A DNA stretch of 64,000 nucleotides from Rosellinia necatrix (GCA_021209875.1 JAGYVD010000006.1:2232001-2296000), one strand, 5' to 3'; shown: positions 1 through 12,696, numbered from the stretch's first letter. The notes: generated from the sequence alone by a model not told the origin. Made by a program: numbers and translations.

Positions 1-2373
1 TTCATCTGTGCTCCCCCTACGAATAGTGATACGTAAACCAGAACACCGGTGAGAGTGGCAGTTAGGTGAGTAATCTGCTTCCGAATAATTAGGCGCCTTG
101 TGCGTTCGTGACACTCTACTAGTTAGGACATATCAGTCCCGCCTACACGTCCTGCGTCAGGCTATACTTATAGCGCTATAATAGTTAATACCGCGACGTT
201 AAGGAAAAGGACCTCTTTGGCAATGAGGCTATAAATAGCTGGCGTTCTCTAGAGTAATTCTACCATACCCAGTCATTATTGAAGAGGTGGGTTTTGTTTA
301 ACTGCAACAGACAACTATAACCAATCCTAATAGCGCTGTCGTATTGTCTCGCATCCCTTGTAGAAGACGCGCTATAGAGTGGTGTGGAGTACCTAGGCTC
401 ATCGTGTGTTCGTGTTTTGACACCTAAATGGTTTTAATGACAGCCATGCTATGGCCGAAGAATAAAAACGAAGCGACTAATATAAATGAGCTATTTCATC
501 AAGGGACACAGGAAGAAATAAGGGGATTGGGCGCGTAGGTAAATTTAATCGACTAGGTGGGGCTTCCGAGTGAAACTAGGGACGTGTTACTCACGCCCAG
601 AACCTATAGGAGAGTCTTACATTGGTGTGCGAAGGATGATGAAACACTAGTTAGAACTACTAGCCCATATATATATATATGCCGTCACACTTGCCCTGCG
701 TATGTTGAATTATAGTTCATGGTCTGGGCGAGCTCCCCGTCACATTATAAAGGAGGTGGCCATACTCCCCAGATGCTAGCGGGGAAAGGAACAGTCCAAA
801 TGACTTTCTACTCATTCATTCCATCAGGGCATGCCGTCGAGGCTTCCAACTCCCTGCCTAACGGCGGCTTTCGCTCCCACGCGCCTAATGATGGGATTTT
901 TTGCTGCAGCAGCTGGCAAGCGACTTCCAAACAAGAACTGAGCCGTTGTGAGGGTCCGACTAGTATCAATGGATCCAATCTACCATAAATAGCTAACTCT
1001 GATGGCATCTGGGGTTTCGTGCCCCAAAGTGGTCCTGTAAGGAAATCAACTTCCCTGTAGATGACCCTAGACACATGCTATCCGAAGTGAGGTGACACCT
1101 ACTTAGTTCGATCATCCTTAAATACTATCTAGATATCACTGTTGTCGCTACCCTAGGAAATCTTCTAGCTGATCAATCAACAGATCCGTTCCTCTGTCAT
1201 AGGAATTCACGTGCGTTCATTTGATAAATATGTATTTCATGCAAGAAGTTCATTTTGACTATTAACATATGCCTTAGGGGGTAAACAAGATGCGCATTGC
1301 TGAGTTTTCGGGTGGCTGTAACTAAGTACTAATTGAAATTGAAATTGAAATTGTGAGACACTCACGTAGAACCAGCGTCAATGGATGAATGTCATCTTTT
1401 GTTTCGTATAATGGGTGTAGCATATGGAACATTTGGCAGCCCATCTGCCGACATATAACCAGTGTCAAAAGTGTAGATCATGGAACGAGGTAATTCGCAA
1501 GATATCCAGTGTTGGGGGTGGCTAGGAACTTTAGGGGGGTGTATATGAAAGTGAAAAACTTTTGTGCTGTGAAAACTTAGTTCGAAATTAATATAATGGA
1601 CGTTTTATAACTATGCTGTGGCCTCGTTATAGACTAAGTAAATAGTTATAGCAGCAAGCGCTCCAGGTAGTTATCAAGGGCTATGAAATACAGGATAGGA
1701 TCTAGGGTATAACAATAAGCAGATTAGTTGAATATCCAGACAGGAAGTCATGGATCGATAAGTGTTTAAGTGCTTATCTATGACGTGGGCAGGATCCACA
1801 ATTTACAACTAGGTATGGTTTAGTGTATGTGACAGCCACGGCCGGCAGACCCGCTCCGCCCATCACCCCATTCCACTGCCCCTCCCCCCACACTTCCTTC
1901 CCTCCTTCGATAAGGTGCATTGTCGCTACCTAGGTAAGAACCCACCCAGCCCCACTGCGATATCCACCGACGGCCGGTCTTGTCATGTAACCGTTACCAT
2001 TCCAATAATTCCAATATTCCAATACCCGATGTGATGCTTCAATGTGCTGGCAGTGCCTACTGGTTGGTTGCGGCGGAGCGACGCGGGTTTGCCATGCAAC
2101 CCCATTGCGACTTGCCTAAGCAGCCGTCACCAACCTCTGGGCCCTGGCACATCGGCGGTCCGAGGCATCGGTCGACACTGCTCCGGTCGAGCCCCCCCAC
2201 AGCGGCCGCCAGGCGATGGCGCCCTTCTCCCATCGCTTGTATTTAATGGCGAGACCTCTGGAGGGACCGTGTCTGGATGACGGTGAATTTGGGTCGATAT
2301 CCCTTACTAGCGAAACCCGGGAGGAACCCACCCCGCTGGCCCAGTCAACATCACCTCATGAGAAAGCGCCCCG
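1..2373. other. Intergenic region, no gene recognised
   Basis: No reading frame here has a recognisable domain, plausible splicing or family similarity. There is a short AT dinucleotide run near 668-680 and a run of about four AATTGA-type units at 1331-1353. A C/T-rich stretch at about 1848-1920 precedes the dehydrogenase gene and could belong to its promoter, but no clear TATA box was found. Confidence 0.5.
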
Positions 2374-3606
2374 ATGGCCCAAACCGTTCAAACCGTGTGT
2401 ACTCCAATTCAACCCAAGACCGCACCCCCCCCATAGAACTAGGCCCCTGATTGATGCTATCAGAACCTTTCCTGCGTCCTGTACGGACCCCATAACGTCA
2501 AAGTTGAGAACCGGCCGGTTCCCGAAATACAGGATCCTCATGATATTTTGATACGGATATCCTATGTGGGCGTTTGCGGAAGCGATGTGAGCTCCTGGCT
2601 TTTTTTATCTGTTGCTTTTCTCGCTATTCTTTAAACGGTAATGATCAGCGAGCTGAATGGGTTGCATTAGGTTCACTTCTGGAACCATGGCGGTGTTCTG
2701 AGGATGGTCTCGGAAGAGGAGCCTCTGGTGATGGGTCACGAGGCTTCGGGCATCGTTCATACAGTTGGACCTGCGGTCACGAGCCTCAAGCCTGGCGACC
2801 GAGTCGCTATCGAGCCTGGCTTCCCATGTCGCCGCTGTAAGCTGTGTAAAGCGGGGAAGTACAATCTCTGTGCCAAAATGAAGTTCGCCGCCTCTCCTCC
2901 CGGCACCCACGGCACGCTTTCACGCCTGTTCAAGATCCCAGAGGACTTTGCCTACAAGATTCCGGATTCCCTCAGCCTGCAAGAGGCCGTACTAGTGGAG
3001 CCCCTCAGCGTCGCCGTCCACGGGGTCCGCCTTGCTGATATACGGCCTGGCCAGACCGCGTTAGTCCTAGGATCTGGGACGATCGGCCTACTTGTAGCGG
3101 CCACAGCGAAAGCTTATGGCGCCATCGATATCTGCATCACAGACATAAATCAGACGAAACTCAACTTTGCGAAGAAATACCTTGCATGCAACACGTTTAT
3201 CCCAGAAGTAAATTCATCGCCGGAGCAGGACGCCGCGAGACTGATACGAGAATCAAACCTCGAAGATGGATTCGATGTAGTGCTCGAGTGCACTGGGGTC
3301 GAGTCCTCGGCCCAAACTGGGCTGTATGCATCATCTGCCGGTGGCGTATTCGTTCAAATAGGGATGGGGAAGCAGATGCAGGTATTGCCGCTACTGGCCA
3401 TGTGCGCGAAGGAAACGGTGCTAAAGACGGCTTTCCGCTACGCGCCTGGAGACTACGACATTGCACTTGAGCTATTGAGCTCCCGTAAGGTTGTCGTTGA
3501 GCCTTTGATCAGCAGTACGGTGCCGTTCGAACACGTGGCGGAAGCGTGGGAGAAAACAAGTCGCGGTGAGGGGATTAAGAACCTTATTGAGGGGGTGCGT
3601 GACTGA
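2374..3606 (+). CDS. Zinc-dependent medium-chain dehydrogenase, sorbitol/xylitol dehydrogenase type
   Basis: This gene is predicted to oxidise a polyol such as sorbitol or xylitol to the ketose with NAD+, in the cytosol. Exons are 2374-2394, 2464-2586 and 2671-3606, giving 359 aa, the normal family length. Both introns are phase 0: GTGTGT..CAG (69 nt) and GTGAGC..TAG (84 nt). The start was chosen because the 7-residue first exon joins exactly to the conserved N-terminus. Visible motifs are the catalytic zinc ligand in GVCGSDVHFW (Cys45), GHE (His71-Glu72), the structural zinc cysteines in PCRRCKLCKAGKYNLC, the Rossmann motif GSGTIG, and an Asp in ITDIN that suits NAD+ over NADP+. No defect was seen. 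The exact substrate (xylitol, sorbitol or L-arabinitol) cannot be fixed from sequence. The sugar-catabolic genes elsewhere in the window support a role in pentose or polyol use. Confidence 0.9.
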
Positions 3607-4840
3607 GCTAGTCTCTCGCTTTTATTATAATGCCGTGCCTGTGCGATGGTGTCGGACGTTTCCGTGATGACCAAGCTCCTTTGATCTTCTGAATCAACTA
3701 CTAAAGTAAACCACCTATTTGGGCATCAACAATAGGGCCGTTAGAGAAAAGACTGAGCTACACTTGCGACTCTGGACTTGGAATTTAGTTCATAATGGAA
3801 TTGAGTTGACGAAGAAATAGCGATTGAATTTAATAATTAAAGGTAGCTATCATTCTCAAGTTGAAGCAATAATATACATAAGAGGTGAGGTGTGCTGAAT
3901 GCTGGCTTAGCTGAATTAGCCCTCCACTTAAACGCTTGCTGAATCCATACTCCTCTTCTCCGGCATCCGGTTGGTGGGTCGATAAAAGCTTGAAAATGCT
4001 TACACCGGTTAGCAGTCGTACCACTCTACGTAGCCATGCTGACACGGGGCGCCGTGGTGTGACTCATGCAATCGATCGCTATATCCAAATATGACGCGAT
4101 TCTTGTCGAATCCATCTGTTGATCAATCCCGAGGCGGGTCTCATATGAGCGACTATGAAACATAAAGAGAGTGAAATGATTTGGAAACGGTAGAGCTAAG
4201 ATGATCAAAAGGGGAAATAATGCGAGGTCTGCTACAATTTATGGAATAGTGATGTAGTATTCGGTGGCGCAGCGCGCGCCAGTTGAACCAATGATGCCCT
4301 ATCGCACTTGATGCCATCTATCTATACATGTGGGTATTAGCACAGGAGGGCATGGGTACTTTCTACCACCTTCTGGCGGGTAAAAAATACTGCTATTACA
4401 TGGAGAAACTACTCAATGACATATTACGCTGACTCACAGAAAGAAACCCCCTCACGCCTCATCTGTGCAGGCAGTCGCTGACATGTCTAGCAAGGACGTA
4501 TCTTTTGGTTGAGGCTGACTATTTTGATCATTAACATGTGTCTTCCGGCTGCTGGGTGAACATTATACCGCTTGCGGCGTGGGATCTGCGGTGCGTCGCG
4601 CGCTCCGATTGGTTTTTGACTTGCTCGCGCCCACGACGAAACCCCAGGCATATGCAAGACGAAGTCGTCATAGCAGGAAACCATCTCAGCTGCCCCATAC
4701 GCTTAATGCATACAATAAGCTGACAATTTTCCATTAAGAAAGCCGGGTTCCCCCTCTTCTCCAGTTATGATCAAGTCCGACAAACGAGCTATCGTTCTCC
4801 CTACCACAACCTCGTTAATGCCTCGCCTACATTTTGTTTA
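3607..4840. other. Intergenic region, no gene recognised
   Basis: The 1.2 kb between the dehydrogenase and the GTPase-patatin gene holds only short frames with no domain or splice support. I see no RNA gene or clear repeat. The promoter of the downstream gene must lie in its right part, but I could not place a TATA box. Confidence 0.45.
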
Positions 4841-7800
4841 ATGGATCGCTTTTCGTTTTTTCGGACGAAATTCAAATGGGAAAAACGCAGATCGTCGGCA
4901 AAGTGTGCTGTCGCAAGCTACAGAAGACGCGGACGATGTATTTTATGACGCCGAAGAGAGCTACGCCCCAACCCCAGCGAGGGGTTTAGCTCTTAGGGGC
5001 ACATCCGACGTACTGAGATCTCCGGAGGATGCTACCCAGCTGTAAATATGCCATCCCTGTTTCCAATTATAAATATTGATTCGCCTGATTGATAGTCAAC
5101 CCAAACTTGAATCGACAGCTCATAAGTGGCCATCGAGCATAAACTGCTTTGAATTAGATGCCGCACCTCTTCGGCAGAAAAGCGGACCACCTGATGTTGC
5201 AACCACGTCACAGGGATGCGAAGTATGTGAAATACGCATCGGAGGAGTCTGGTTCTGCAATGTCTGCACTATGAACTTCTGCGAGCAATGTTGGGATGCT
5301 CAGGTGGTCCATAAGAAGCATCGCCGTGGGATTCCACACGAGAAGACGAATCCAGATGTTGCGGCCAAGGTTCACAATGTCTTGTCACCGCCACAAGATG
5401 AAGATGTTAGAGAAGAGCTGTATAAAGTAGATGCCCCTACGGCATGGTTTGGTACGAAACGTGACCTCAGATGACTATTATATTTTAGCTGACTGCCGAA
5501 CAGGAGTTGAACGCCCTGATGATTCCTCGGCCCCTTTGTTTCAAGACTATGGACGCTTCGCTGAGCTCATGGCAACAACCGACCCAGTGCTGAAAGATCC
5601 TGCCTTTGTGGAACGGTGGACTGAGATTGGTCGCGATAAGAGAACCCCAAGTCTCGTATCTTTCGTAGGCCAAACAGGGGCCGGCAAAAGTACATTAATC
5701 AAATTGCTCATCGATTTTGCAGCAGTTGGTAACGGGGCCTATTCGAGCCCTGTCGTTGGCCCTCGCGGTGCACACATCCCAACATCAGAGGACGTTCACT
5801 TATATGTAGACCCGAAAACGGCTGACTCTGCTGGGCCTCTGCTATACTCCGACTGCGAAGGTTTGGAAGGGGGCGAGAGAGAGCCATTGGCCGCTAAATT
5901 CAAAAGAAAGCGTCGCCAGGGGCATACGGAATCCGACTTGCCCAAGACGAAGGTGATATCGGAAAGGGAGTTACAGTGGGCAAACGAGCCACGAGCGAGG
6001 AGCAGGGAGTTCGCTGTGACGAACCTGTACCCTCGCCTCCTTTATACCTTTTCAGACGTCATAGTTTTCGTCCTTCGGAATCCGAGGTAAGTAAGCCATG
6101 TTCATCTATATCTATTACACTATTTAACAGTGCCTTGTTACGAACGCATAGGGTCATAGAGCATGTTTTCGAAAGGCTCGTAAAATGGGCAGCAGCAGCC
6201 ATTGAGACTTCATCTAATCAACCAGTTTTACCTCATGCAATTATCGCGCTAAATGCATCTGAGAATGATTCTGATGTCACTCAATGGGACGTCCCCCATA
6301 GCACCGAGAGCATTTTATTTGATCTTCAGAACACAGTCAATCGGAATGAAACATTCAAAAAATGGGCTCAGTTCTGGAGAGAAAGGGGTAGAACAATCGA
6401 GACATTGCTTCATTTGATTTTGTGCTATTACAGCTCTATTCAGGTAAAACTCACCAGCTGTGGCTCCCATTGATGCCCTGTGACTTAGCCTTGAAGGAAG
6501 TGTTAAACTGAACGGATATAGATCATTCGTCTGCCAGCGGAGGGTCGGCCAAAGCTCATGGAGGACCAGATTAATCAGCTTTACGCCGGCATATTAAGCG
6601 GTTCCATAGCAGCGAGACATGCACGATACCAAGCTAGAATGCTCCTCGATGTGGAAGACCTGAATAATTATCTACAAGAGGCCTTTAACCACTATTCGAA
6701 TACCCTTGAGTCACCGTTTGATTTCGTCCAAGCGTCCTTTCGTAACTCGCCAATTCCCCCGGATTTTGGCGGCAACATCCTGAAGCTGGCACTAGAGATG
6801 ATGGCGATATTGAAAGCGGAGAAGCGCCTGGATGCACGCCGGATTTTCGCCGAGCTAAGCTACATGGTCGCTTCATGTATAATGCTCGACTCAGCGAGGA
6901 ACAATAATAAAGGTATTGGAATAATCAGACAGGACAGGGAAATATCTTGGACTAATGAATTTCAGGGTCATCCTCTCAGATATTTCCGAAATACATTCAT
7001 CATCTTGATGACGCATTAGAGAATTTCTGCGATCAACACTGGCCTTGCGAGTTTGTCAACCATAAAACCGGTGCTCGCTGCGTTAACGTTCGATCTGGTC
7101 ATTCATCAAAAGGCCATCAATCAGCAGATGGGAAAGTGTTTGCTACTGGAGACTGGATATCTAATTTCTCGTTTGCTGATCATGGGCCAACCTTCCGGGT
7201 TAAGGTGTACCATTGCCTTACAGAGCTTCTCAAAGAACTGACAACTCGTATGCAAGACAACAACGAGTCCGAGGAACAGCTTGCTTCCGAGATTCACAGG
7301 TCGATCATTCTTACCAATCTATTATCGCATGCCAAATTCAGTGACGCAAACTCCAGAGGCCACCGCTGTCTCATCAGTCATACCGCCTGTTTCTGTTGTC
7401 TATTTGGGCAAGCAGAACATTGTCTACCCTGTGGTCATGTGCTATGTAATGCATGTCTCAATACCTACGGCTTCCCCAAAGGCGCCAATGGACTAGAGAT
7501 CAGAGACTGCCCGTTCGAGTCTATCCCTGAGGGAGGGCTATTCCCTAGGCTGATTCGTCTGAAACCGAAATCCGCGGGGACTCGAGTGGTAACTCTGGAC
7601 GGGTAAGACAGTGAACTGATTACCAATGATGTGGGCATAACTGAATCTGCATTAGGGGCGGCATACGAGGTATTATCGAGCTTGAAACCCTCCGGCAAAT
7701 CGAGTTGGCTTTGGGTGGAGTGCCGATCCAGTTTTTCGTAGATCTTATTGTCGGGACAAGGTCGGTTATTCCCTCTCCGGTGGTTCAGTACCCGGTTAAC

Positions 7801-10025
7801 ACGCATAGTACTGGCGGTATTATCGCGCTTGGCCTCGCCTCGATGGGGTGGACCGTCGACAAATGCATTGAATACTTTGAATCTCTTTGTCATGAGGCAT
7901 TTACACGCCGGCTCGGGAGCTCATTACCCGTAATCGGTTCATTCGTTGACAACTATCACCATTCGAAATACCAAACTTCAACGCTAGAGAATGCATTACA
8001 AGAAGCATTCACTGACGACATAAGCTTATTTGGAGGTCCGCAGCCTGCTTTATCAAATGTAAAGGTTGCTGTCACAGCAACTTCGCTAGCTGGGAATAAG
8101 ACTTACATCCTCTCGAATTACAATCACCATCATCGAAATATTGAAAGACCAAGTAAGTCACCGCCCAAGTGCACAAACTATCCTCACTGTTGTATCTGCT
8201 AAAACGAACCTGCTAGATTATTATCATTTTCAACGACCTGAGTTACCAAGCGCTGAGCTGAAGGTTTGGGAGGCGTATGTAATATCGCTCTTAACTTCAT
8301 ACCCTTGACTGCTAACTTTATGAACAATAGAGCTCGTGCCACAAGTGCAGCACCCCGATTCTTCAAGTCATTCCATCATGAGTTGTCGCAAAAGACCTAT
8401 ATCGATGGAGCGATGTTCCATAACAATCCGGTTCGCGTAGCGGACTCTGAGCGGAAAATACTGTGGCCCGATAGCCAAATCCCAGATATTTTCCTGTCTA
8501 TCGGCACGGGATCCACTCAAAGCCTCGAGAGATCAGGGACCGAGAAGATGGAAGCCGCTAGAAAGGGGATTTTCTCACATGGACGTTACCTTTACAACAT
8601 TATGAGAAGTAATATCCAACAGACATTAGACTGTGAAAGGGCTTGGGATGACTACATTTCCAGCGTGGCTAACTCATTTACGAGTCCGTCACCTAGGTCC
8701 AGGTTTCTTCGCATTAATCCAAATGTGGGCGAAATACCAGCACTAGATGAGAAGGACAAGATAGCTAGCCTCCGGCGAAAAGCCGAGGTTGAACTGAAGC
8801 TGGATCTACGAATAAAGGATCTAGCAAGACAGCTAATTGCGTCCACATTTTACTTCGATATTATATCGGTTTCGGAAGTAGATGAAGAAAACGGAACTAT
8901 CGACATAAGAGGTAGGAACGAATGTGTCCTATATACTAACTAGTTATACCAAGCTGATTACTTCATATGGCAGGGCAAATCAGGTGTAGACTATTGCAAC
9001 CATCAGCGGAGATGGATGAATTCAGCCGACATCTCAAAGCCAGGACGTCGGGGAACGAGGAGATGAAATTTGTCATTTTCCAGGATGGGGATGCCAAGCC
9101 CCTGGTAACGGTTTACCTGACCCCGACGGTGGCGGATACAATGATACGCAACAGAGTATGTCACCTGCGGAGCGTTCGTTTCCCGATCAAAAGCAAATTG
9201 TTGCCAACACATATTCATTTGCATTTCGGGCCGGTCTCAGTACACTCAATCAGCGGCTTCCCAAGGTTGATAACTCAACATAATACATCTTTAATTCCTG
9301 GCATACCAAAGCCTCATATCGTTTCCAATATTTCACGGCGTTACACACACGGCTCTCGACGCGAGCAAAACTCAGCCGAGAATTGGAAACCACCGGACCC
9401 ACGTGAGGCCGGAACATTTTCGAACCTTCATCAATTCGCCAGCCAACCGAGCCGGATACTGGGCCATGACGCCACGTTACTCAAGGTTGCGGGGCCTGCG
9501 GCGAAGACACCGCTAATTCCTAGCCCTCCAATATCACGCAAGATGGGTCACGTTCGCGATGCTTTCAGGGCTCTGCTAGGACCTTTGCGATCACGGACCG
9601 AAGAATATGGTTCCAGTTCTACCGTTGAACAGGGGTTTACACCATCTATTGAAGCATGGCTAAAGCAAGTTGCCCCACCGGCGGAGACATCTGGGTTCAT
9701 GGCTTCACTTGGGGAATATAATGTGGCTCCGTGGGAGTACACTGTATATGAACACTGGATGAGGCTCCTCCAACCCTCTAATCCAGAGGGGAAAAGCTAC
9801 TGGGGACCCCCTGAGGCCAATCCCGACGCTTTTATGCACCGGTCATTGGACAGGGCATATTATTCGCCCGATCACATAGGCAGGGTTGAGCTAGGAGACA
9901 CTTCGGTGATGGCTGAGTTAGCTGACACATCCGCCAAGGCACCTGCCGAAGACCAGACCACTAATCACATGGACCCGATGAATTTTGATGAAAGCTTCTA
10001 TGGCCCCTATCCTGCCAAATACTAG
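4841..10025 (+). CDS. Multidomain zinc-finger / P-loop GTPase / RING / patatin-like phospholipase
   Basis: Eleven exons can be traced: 4841-5041, 5096-5451, 5489-6086, 6152-6443, 6522-6912, 6966-7602, 7656-7760, 7809-8152, 8217-8274, 8331-8911, 8974-10025. They encode about 1537 aa. Domains in order are a Cys/His zinc motif of B-box or ZZ type (about 108-150, CEVCE..CNVC..CEQC), a GTPase with Walker A GQTGAGKST (about 246), DCEG (about 307) and ALNASEND (about 419), a RING-like finger (about 754-805, CFCC..CGHVLC), and a patatin lipase. The patatin has the oxyanion motif DGGGIRG (about 824), the nucleophile motif GTSTGG (Ser about 860) and the catalytic Asp in DGA (about 1019). The last 350 residues form an unrecognised tail. 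Introns split both the DGGG and GTSTGG codons, so the join is well constrained. Two spots are odd: exon 1 needs a one-base correction after the ATG, and the 5452-5488 intron is only 37 nt. I recall long fungal proteins of this layout annotated as patatin-like or calcium-independent phospholipases. A role in self/non-self or stress signalling is inference. Confidence 0.85.
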
Positions 10026-10059
10026 GCAAGATCACGGGAAAGCTTCTGTCAAGAGAAGT

Positions 10060-10100
10060 GGAGCATGGTATGAAGGCAAGTTGATACTATTCAAGGTGTA
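10060..10100 (+). repeat. Short sequence shared with position 57000
   Basis: About 40 bases just after the patatin stop codon match 57000-57040 apart from a handful of differences, mostly A/G and C/T changes. The other copy abuts the left end of a dispersed repeat in the AT isochore. This may be a fragment of a mobile element or of a duplicated 3' flank. Confidence 0.6.
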
Positions 10101-10498
10101 GAGTAGAGTAAAGGGCCCCGAAAGGACCGAATATCCAGAGTAATATATAGATATGAGGTTGTGGAGCGACTCTGATGTTAAGGGACTCCGCCTAAGAATA
10201 TGATCGTATCTTCCTACCCTATGCAGTCAGATTCACTGCGGTATTAGCACCCCCGATCACTAAAACCCCCCATTGCTGTGTCATTTTATGATTCAATTAT
10301 CCCTAATCCAAACACAAATAGACCCGACTCCATGCTCCACGATTTGACGCATCAATCTTCATATGGGGGGTCGGTTGCAAGAGCTCCTGCAAGGCTACTG
10401 CCAGATCTTCAAGTCAATGAATTCCATCCTGTCCAAATGTTAATATCGCTATGCACGCCTTGATAACGAGTATCGTCTGATATCGTCGCTACCGATGC

Positions 10499-10822
10499 AG
10501 GGCAAACCATTCTATTAGTCTATGGCGACACTTGGTTCAAGTTATTGAGTCATTCCCACTGACTGCCTGTACCTACACCTCGGTGAACACGGGAGATCTG
10601 GTGTACCCCTACTACGCCGAGGAATCGTTTGAGATCCGCTTCTCTATATCTCGGCAGTGGTTTTATCAATCTCGCATGACCCCTGCTGATATAATGCTCA
10701 CCAAGTCGTTCGACAATAAATACGGCAAGAATACTGCATTCTGTAAGCTCAACTCCCAATCGATATCTATTACAAGTCTTGTTAATCTGGTTGAAACCAG
10801 AATGCCACCTAGTTCTGCTTGA
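10499..10822 (+). pseudogene. Fragment of a CmcJ/NvfI-type oxidoreductase (C-terminal part)
   Basis: The frame reads through a conserved core of the fungal CmcJ/NvfI (AsaB-like) oxidoreductase family. It has a Trp-Arg near 10523, then FPLTACTYTSV, GDLV, QWFYQSRMTPAD and a KSFDNK block, before a stop at 10820-10822. Members are usually about 250-320 aa and act in secondary metabolism as hydroxylases or desaturases. Here only about 100 residues remain. No N-terminal half was found upstream, and the end diverges where a histidine-containing HTAF-like block is expected. I read it as a relic. It lies in the same orientation as the patatin gene, about 0.5 kb downstream. Confidence 0.6.
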
Positions 10823-11476
10823 CAGTATTAATCACTCATCTCCATATGCAACCCATGGAAGCTGGCGAGACCCTCACGCAAGGCAGGGTGCGCCCGCAGG
10901 GAGGAGTATAGAATTGCGCTGTATGGTCTTCGGATGATTGGAATCCGGTCTTGGTCATGCCTAGTATTATTGTGACAGAAAAACGACACCGTTAATCCCT
11001 GTTAGAATTAACGGTATATAAGCGGCCACCAACTATTCCATGACAATTACACAGTTCAGCCAGATTTGATACATGGTAAATTGAAGATTCTGATCATCTA
11101 AAACGCCCAGGGGCAGCAAGCCTACGGCCAACCGTAAATTATTCTGCCAGGTATTTCCACTCCATTATTCCTTTAATAGGGTCCAAAGGCTTTGTGGAAT
11201 TGATCTTTGCTATCATATTATTGCATTTTTGTTAGGGCCAAAAAGGTGGCCATAATTGACCAAGGCCCCGAAGCTATCAGTGGAAAGGGGCAGAAGAGAG
11301 AGACTCACGTGATCTTGCGATGATTTATATCACGTAAAGTTGACAATCTCAGAGAAGAGACATGCCGATGGTGAGGATACTTCGCTCTGTTTGGGCAAAA
11401 ATATGGGCATATGTCTATACCGAGCGGATTAAGGCCTTGAGATATTATGTCTGGTTCATGAATGATCCATGGTGAG
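10823..11476. other. Intergenic region, no gene recognised
   Basis: This stretch separates the oxidoreductase relic from the 3' end of the convergent NUP gene. No coding or RNA feature was recognised. Confidence 0.4.
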
Positions 11477-12696
11477 TTACGATTTGCCTCCTTCCACTAA
11501 GAAGTCAGGCTTACCACCTAGGGAGCCGAATACGTCACCGATATAATTCTGTGCCGGGATCCCATCATGGAAAGTCTCAGCCCAACCTTCGAGTATGCCA
11601 TGAACAATCTTCGTGCCAGCTAGATACAGATTTCGGAGGGCATCGGCGGCCACCTGCGGATCGAGAGTCAGGGGAACAGGGATGGGTTCGTTGTCATGGC
11701 AACCGCGATCGAAGTTGGAACCGGATCTAGTGACGATGATACGAGAAAAGTCGACTTGGTGTTGGAGGGTCGCCCGGAGCATCGCAGCCAGGACTGCCGA
11801 GTCTTCTTGCGCCGTCATGACGTACTGAGCTTTGCCGTTTGTGTAAGCGCTACTTGTGTTACCCATGGCATCGCTTAGGAGATTGCCATGCCAGAATGTA
11901 TTGGCCGACAAGGTGTCGCCCTTGATAATACTAGGTCGTAGAGTGGCGGGGTGATACTTGTCGTCTAACGACCCAGCGAACAGCGCTCGGATCTCCTGGG
12001 ATCGCTCCGAGTCCACTAACGACACTCCGCTGGCGAGGAGCATCGCGCGTCGTCTCAATTCTTCATTGAGTTCAAAGACCTCGGAGCCATGAAGGAGCAA
12101 CGGGAAGGTCGCTGGCGAGGCGGCACCGGAAGGTACGTAACCCGTGGACCAAGACGGATAAATCTGTCTCGCATCGAACTCTTGCTGGGTGTCGACCTGA
12201 ACGACGAACTTGGCAAATGCGACGCTTCCTATCGTCGATTGCCGTGGGTTGACACCTGCGATGCCCGAGATCAGGAAGTACGTTTTGACGAGATCAAACT
12301 CGCCCGACGACACCAGCGCCGCGATAGACAGCGCGGCATTGATTACTTATTTCGTATACCGTTAATCAATGTCTATCTGTCGGTCGGCGACTGGGCGCGA
12401 CTTACAAGCGGTTCCAAGGATGAGTAGACACACTCGTCCGTCTTCTGTTACTCTCACGTCGCCATAGCCACGCGACAAGCCTGGAAGCGGCACACTCTTG
12501 CTGAAATTGAACTCGCTGTCTTCAGAAAGCCAATTTTCGGCTTCTTTGTGAAACTAAATCATACGGATTAAGAAATTATCGAGATTAGCAAGGCTAGTTG
12601 TCTCCTTACCATCGCAAGTATGAAGATCTGCGGTGCAATCTTCGTGTTGACAGCATGACTATCATACCCGAGGAGCTGCTTGACAAATTGCATCAT
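11477..12696 (-). CDS. Purine nucleoside permease (NUP) family protein
   Basis: Exons on the minus strand are 12696-12610, 12553-12406 and 12345-11477 (introns of 56 and 60 nt, both GT-AG), giving 367 aa. The family core is clear: KIAPQIFILAM near the N-terminus, then TYFLISGIAGVNPRQST, SAYTNGKAQYVMTAQEDSA and a C-terminal ILEGWAETFHDGIPAQNY block. NUP proteins (Pfam PF06516) are linked to uptake of purine nucleosides, for example in Candida. Their fold resembles nucleoside phosphorylases, so an enzymatic role is possible. The chosen ATG gives a short N-terminus without the signal peptide seen in many relatives, so a missed upstream exon is possible. No internal defect was seen. Confidence 0.85.

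Noticed and set aside
719..1074. Overlapping open frames on both strands
   Set aside because: No domain, codon pattern or start context; the frames mirror each other.
9156..9253. A possible extra intron in the last patatin exon (GTATGT..CAG)
   Set aside because: Removing it breaks the downstream frame, while reading through keeps the frame open to 10025.
11613..12427. Plus-strand frames across the NUP gene
   Set aside because: They are antisense shadows of the well-supported minus-strand gene.
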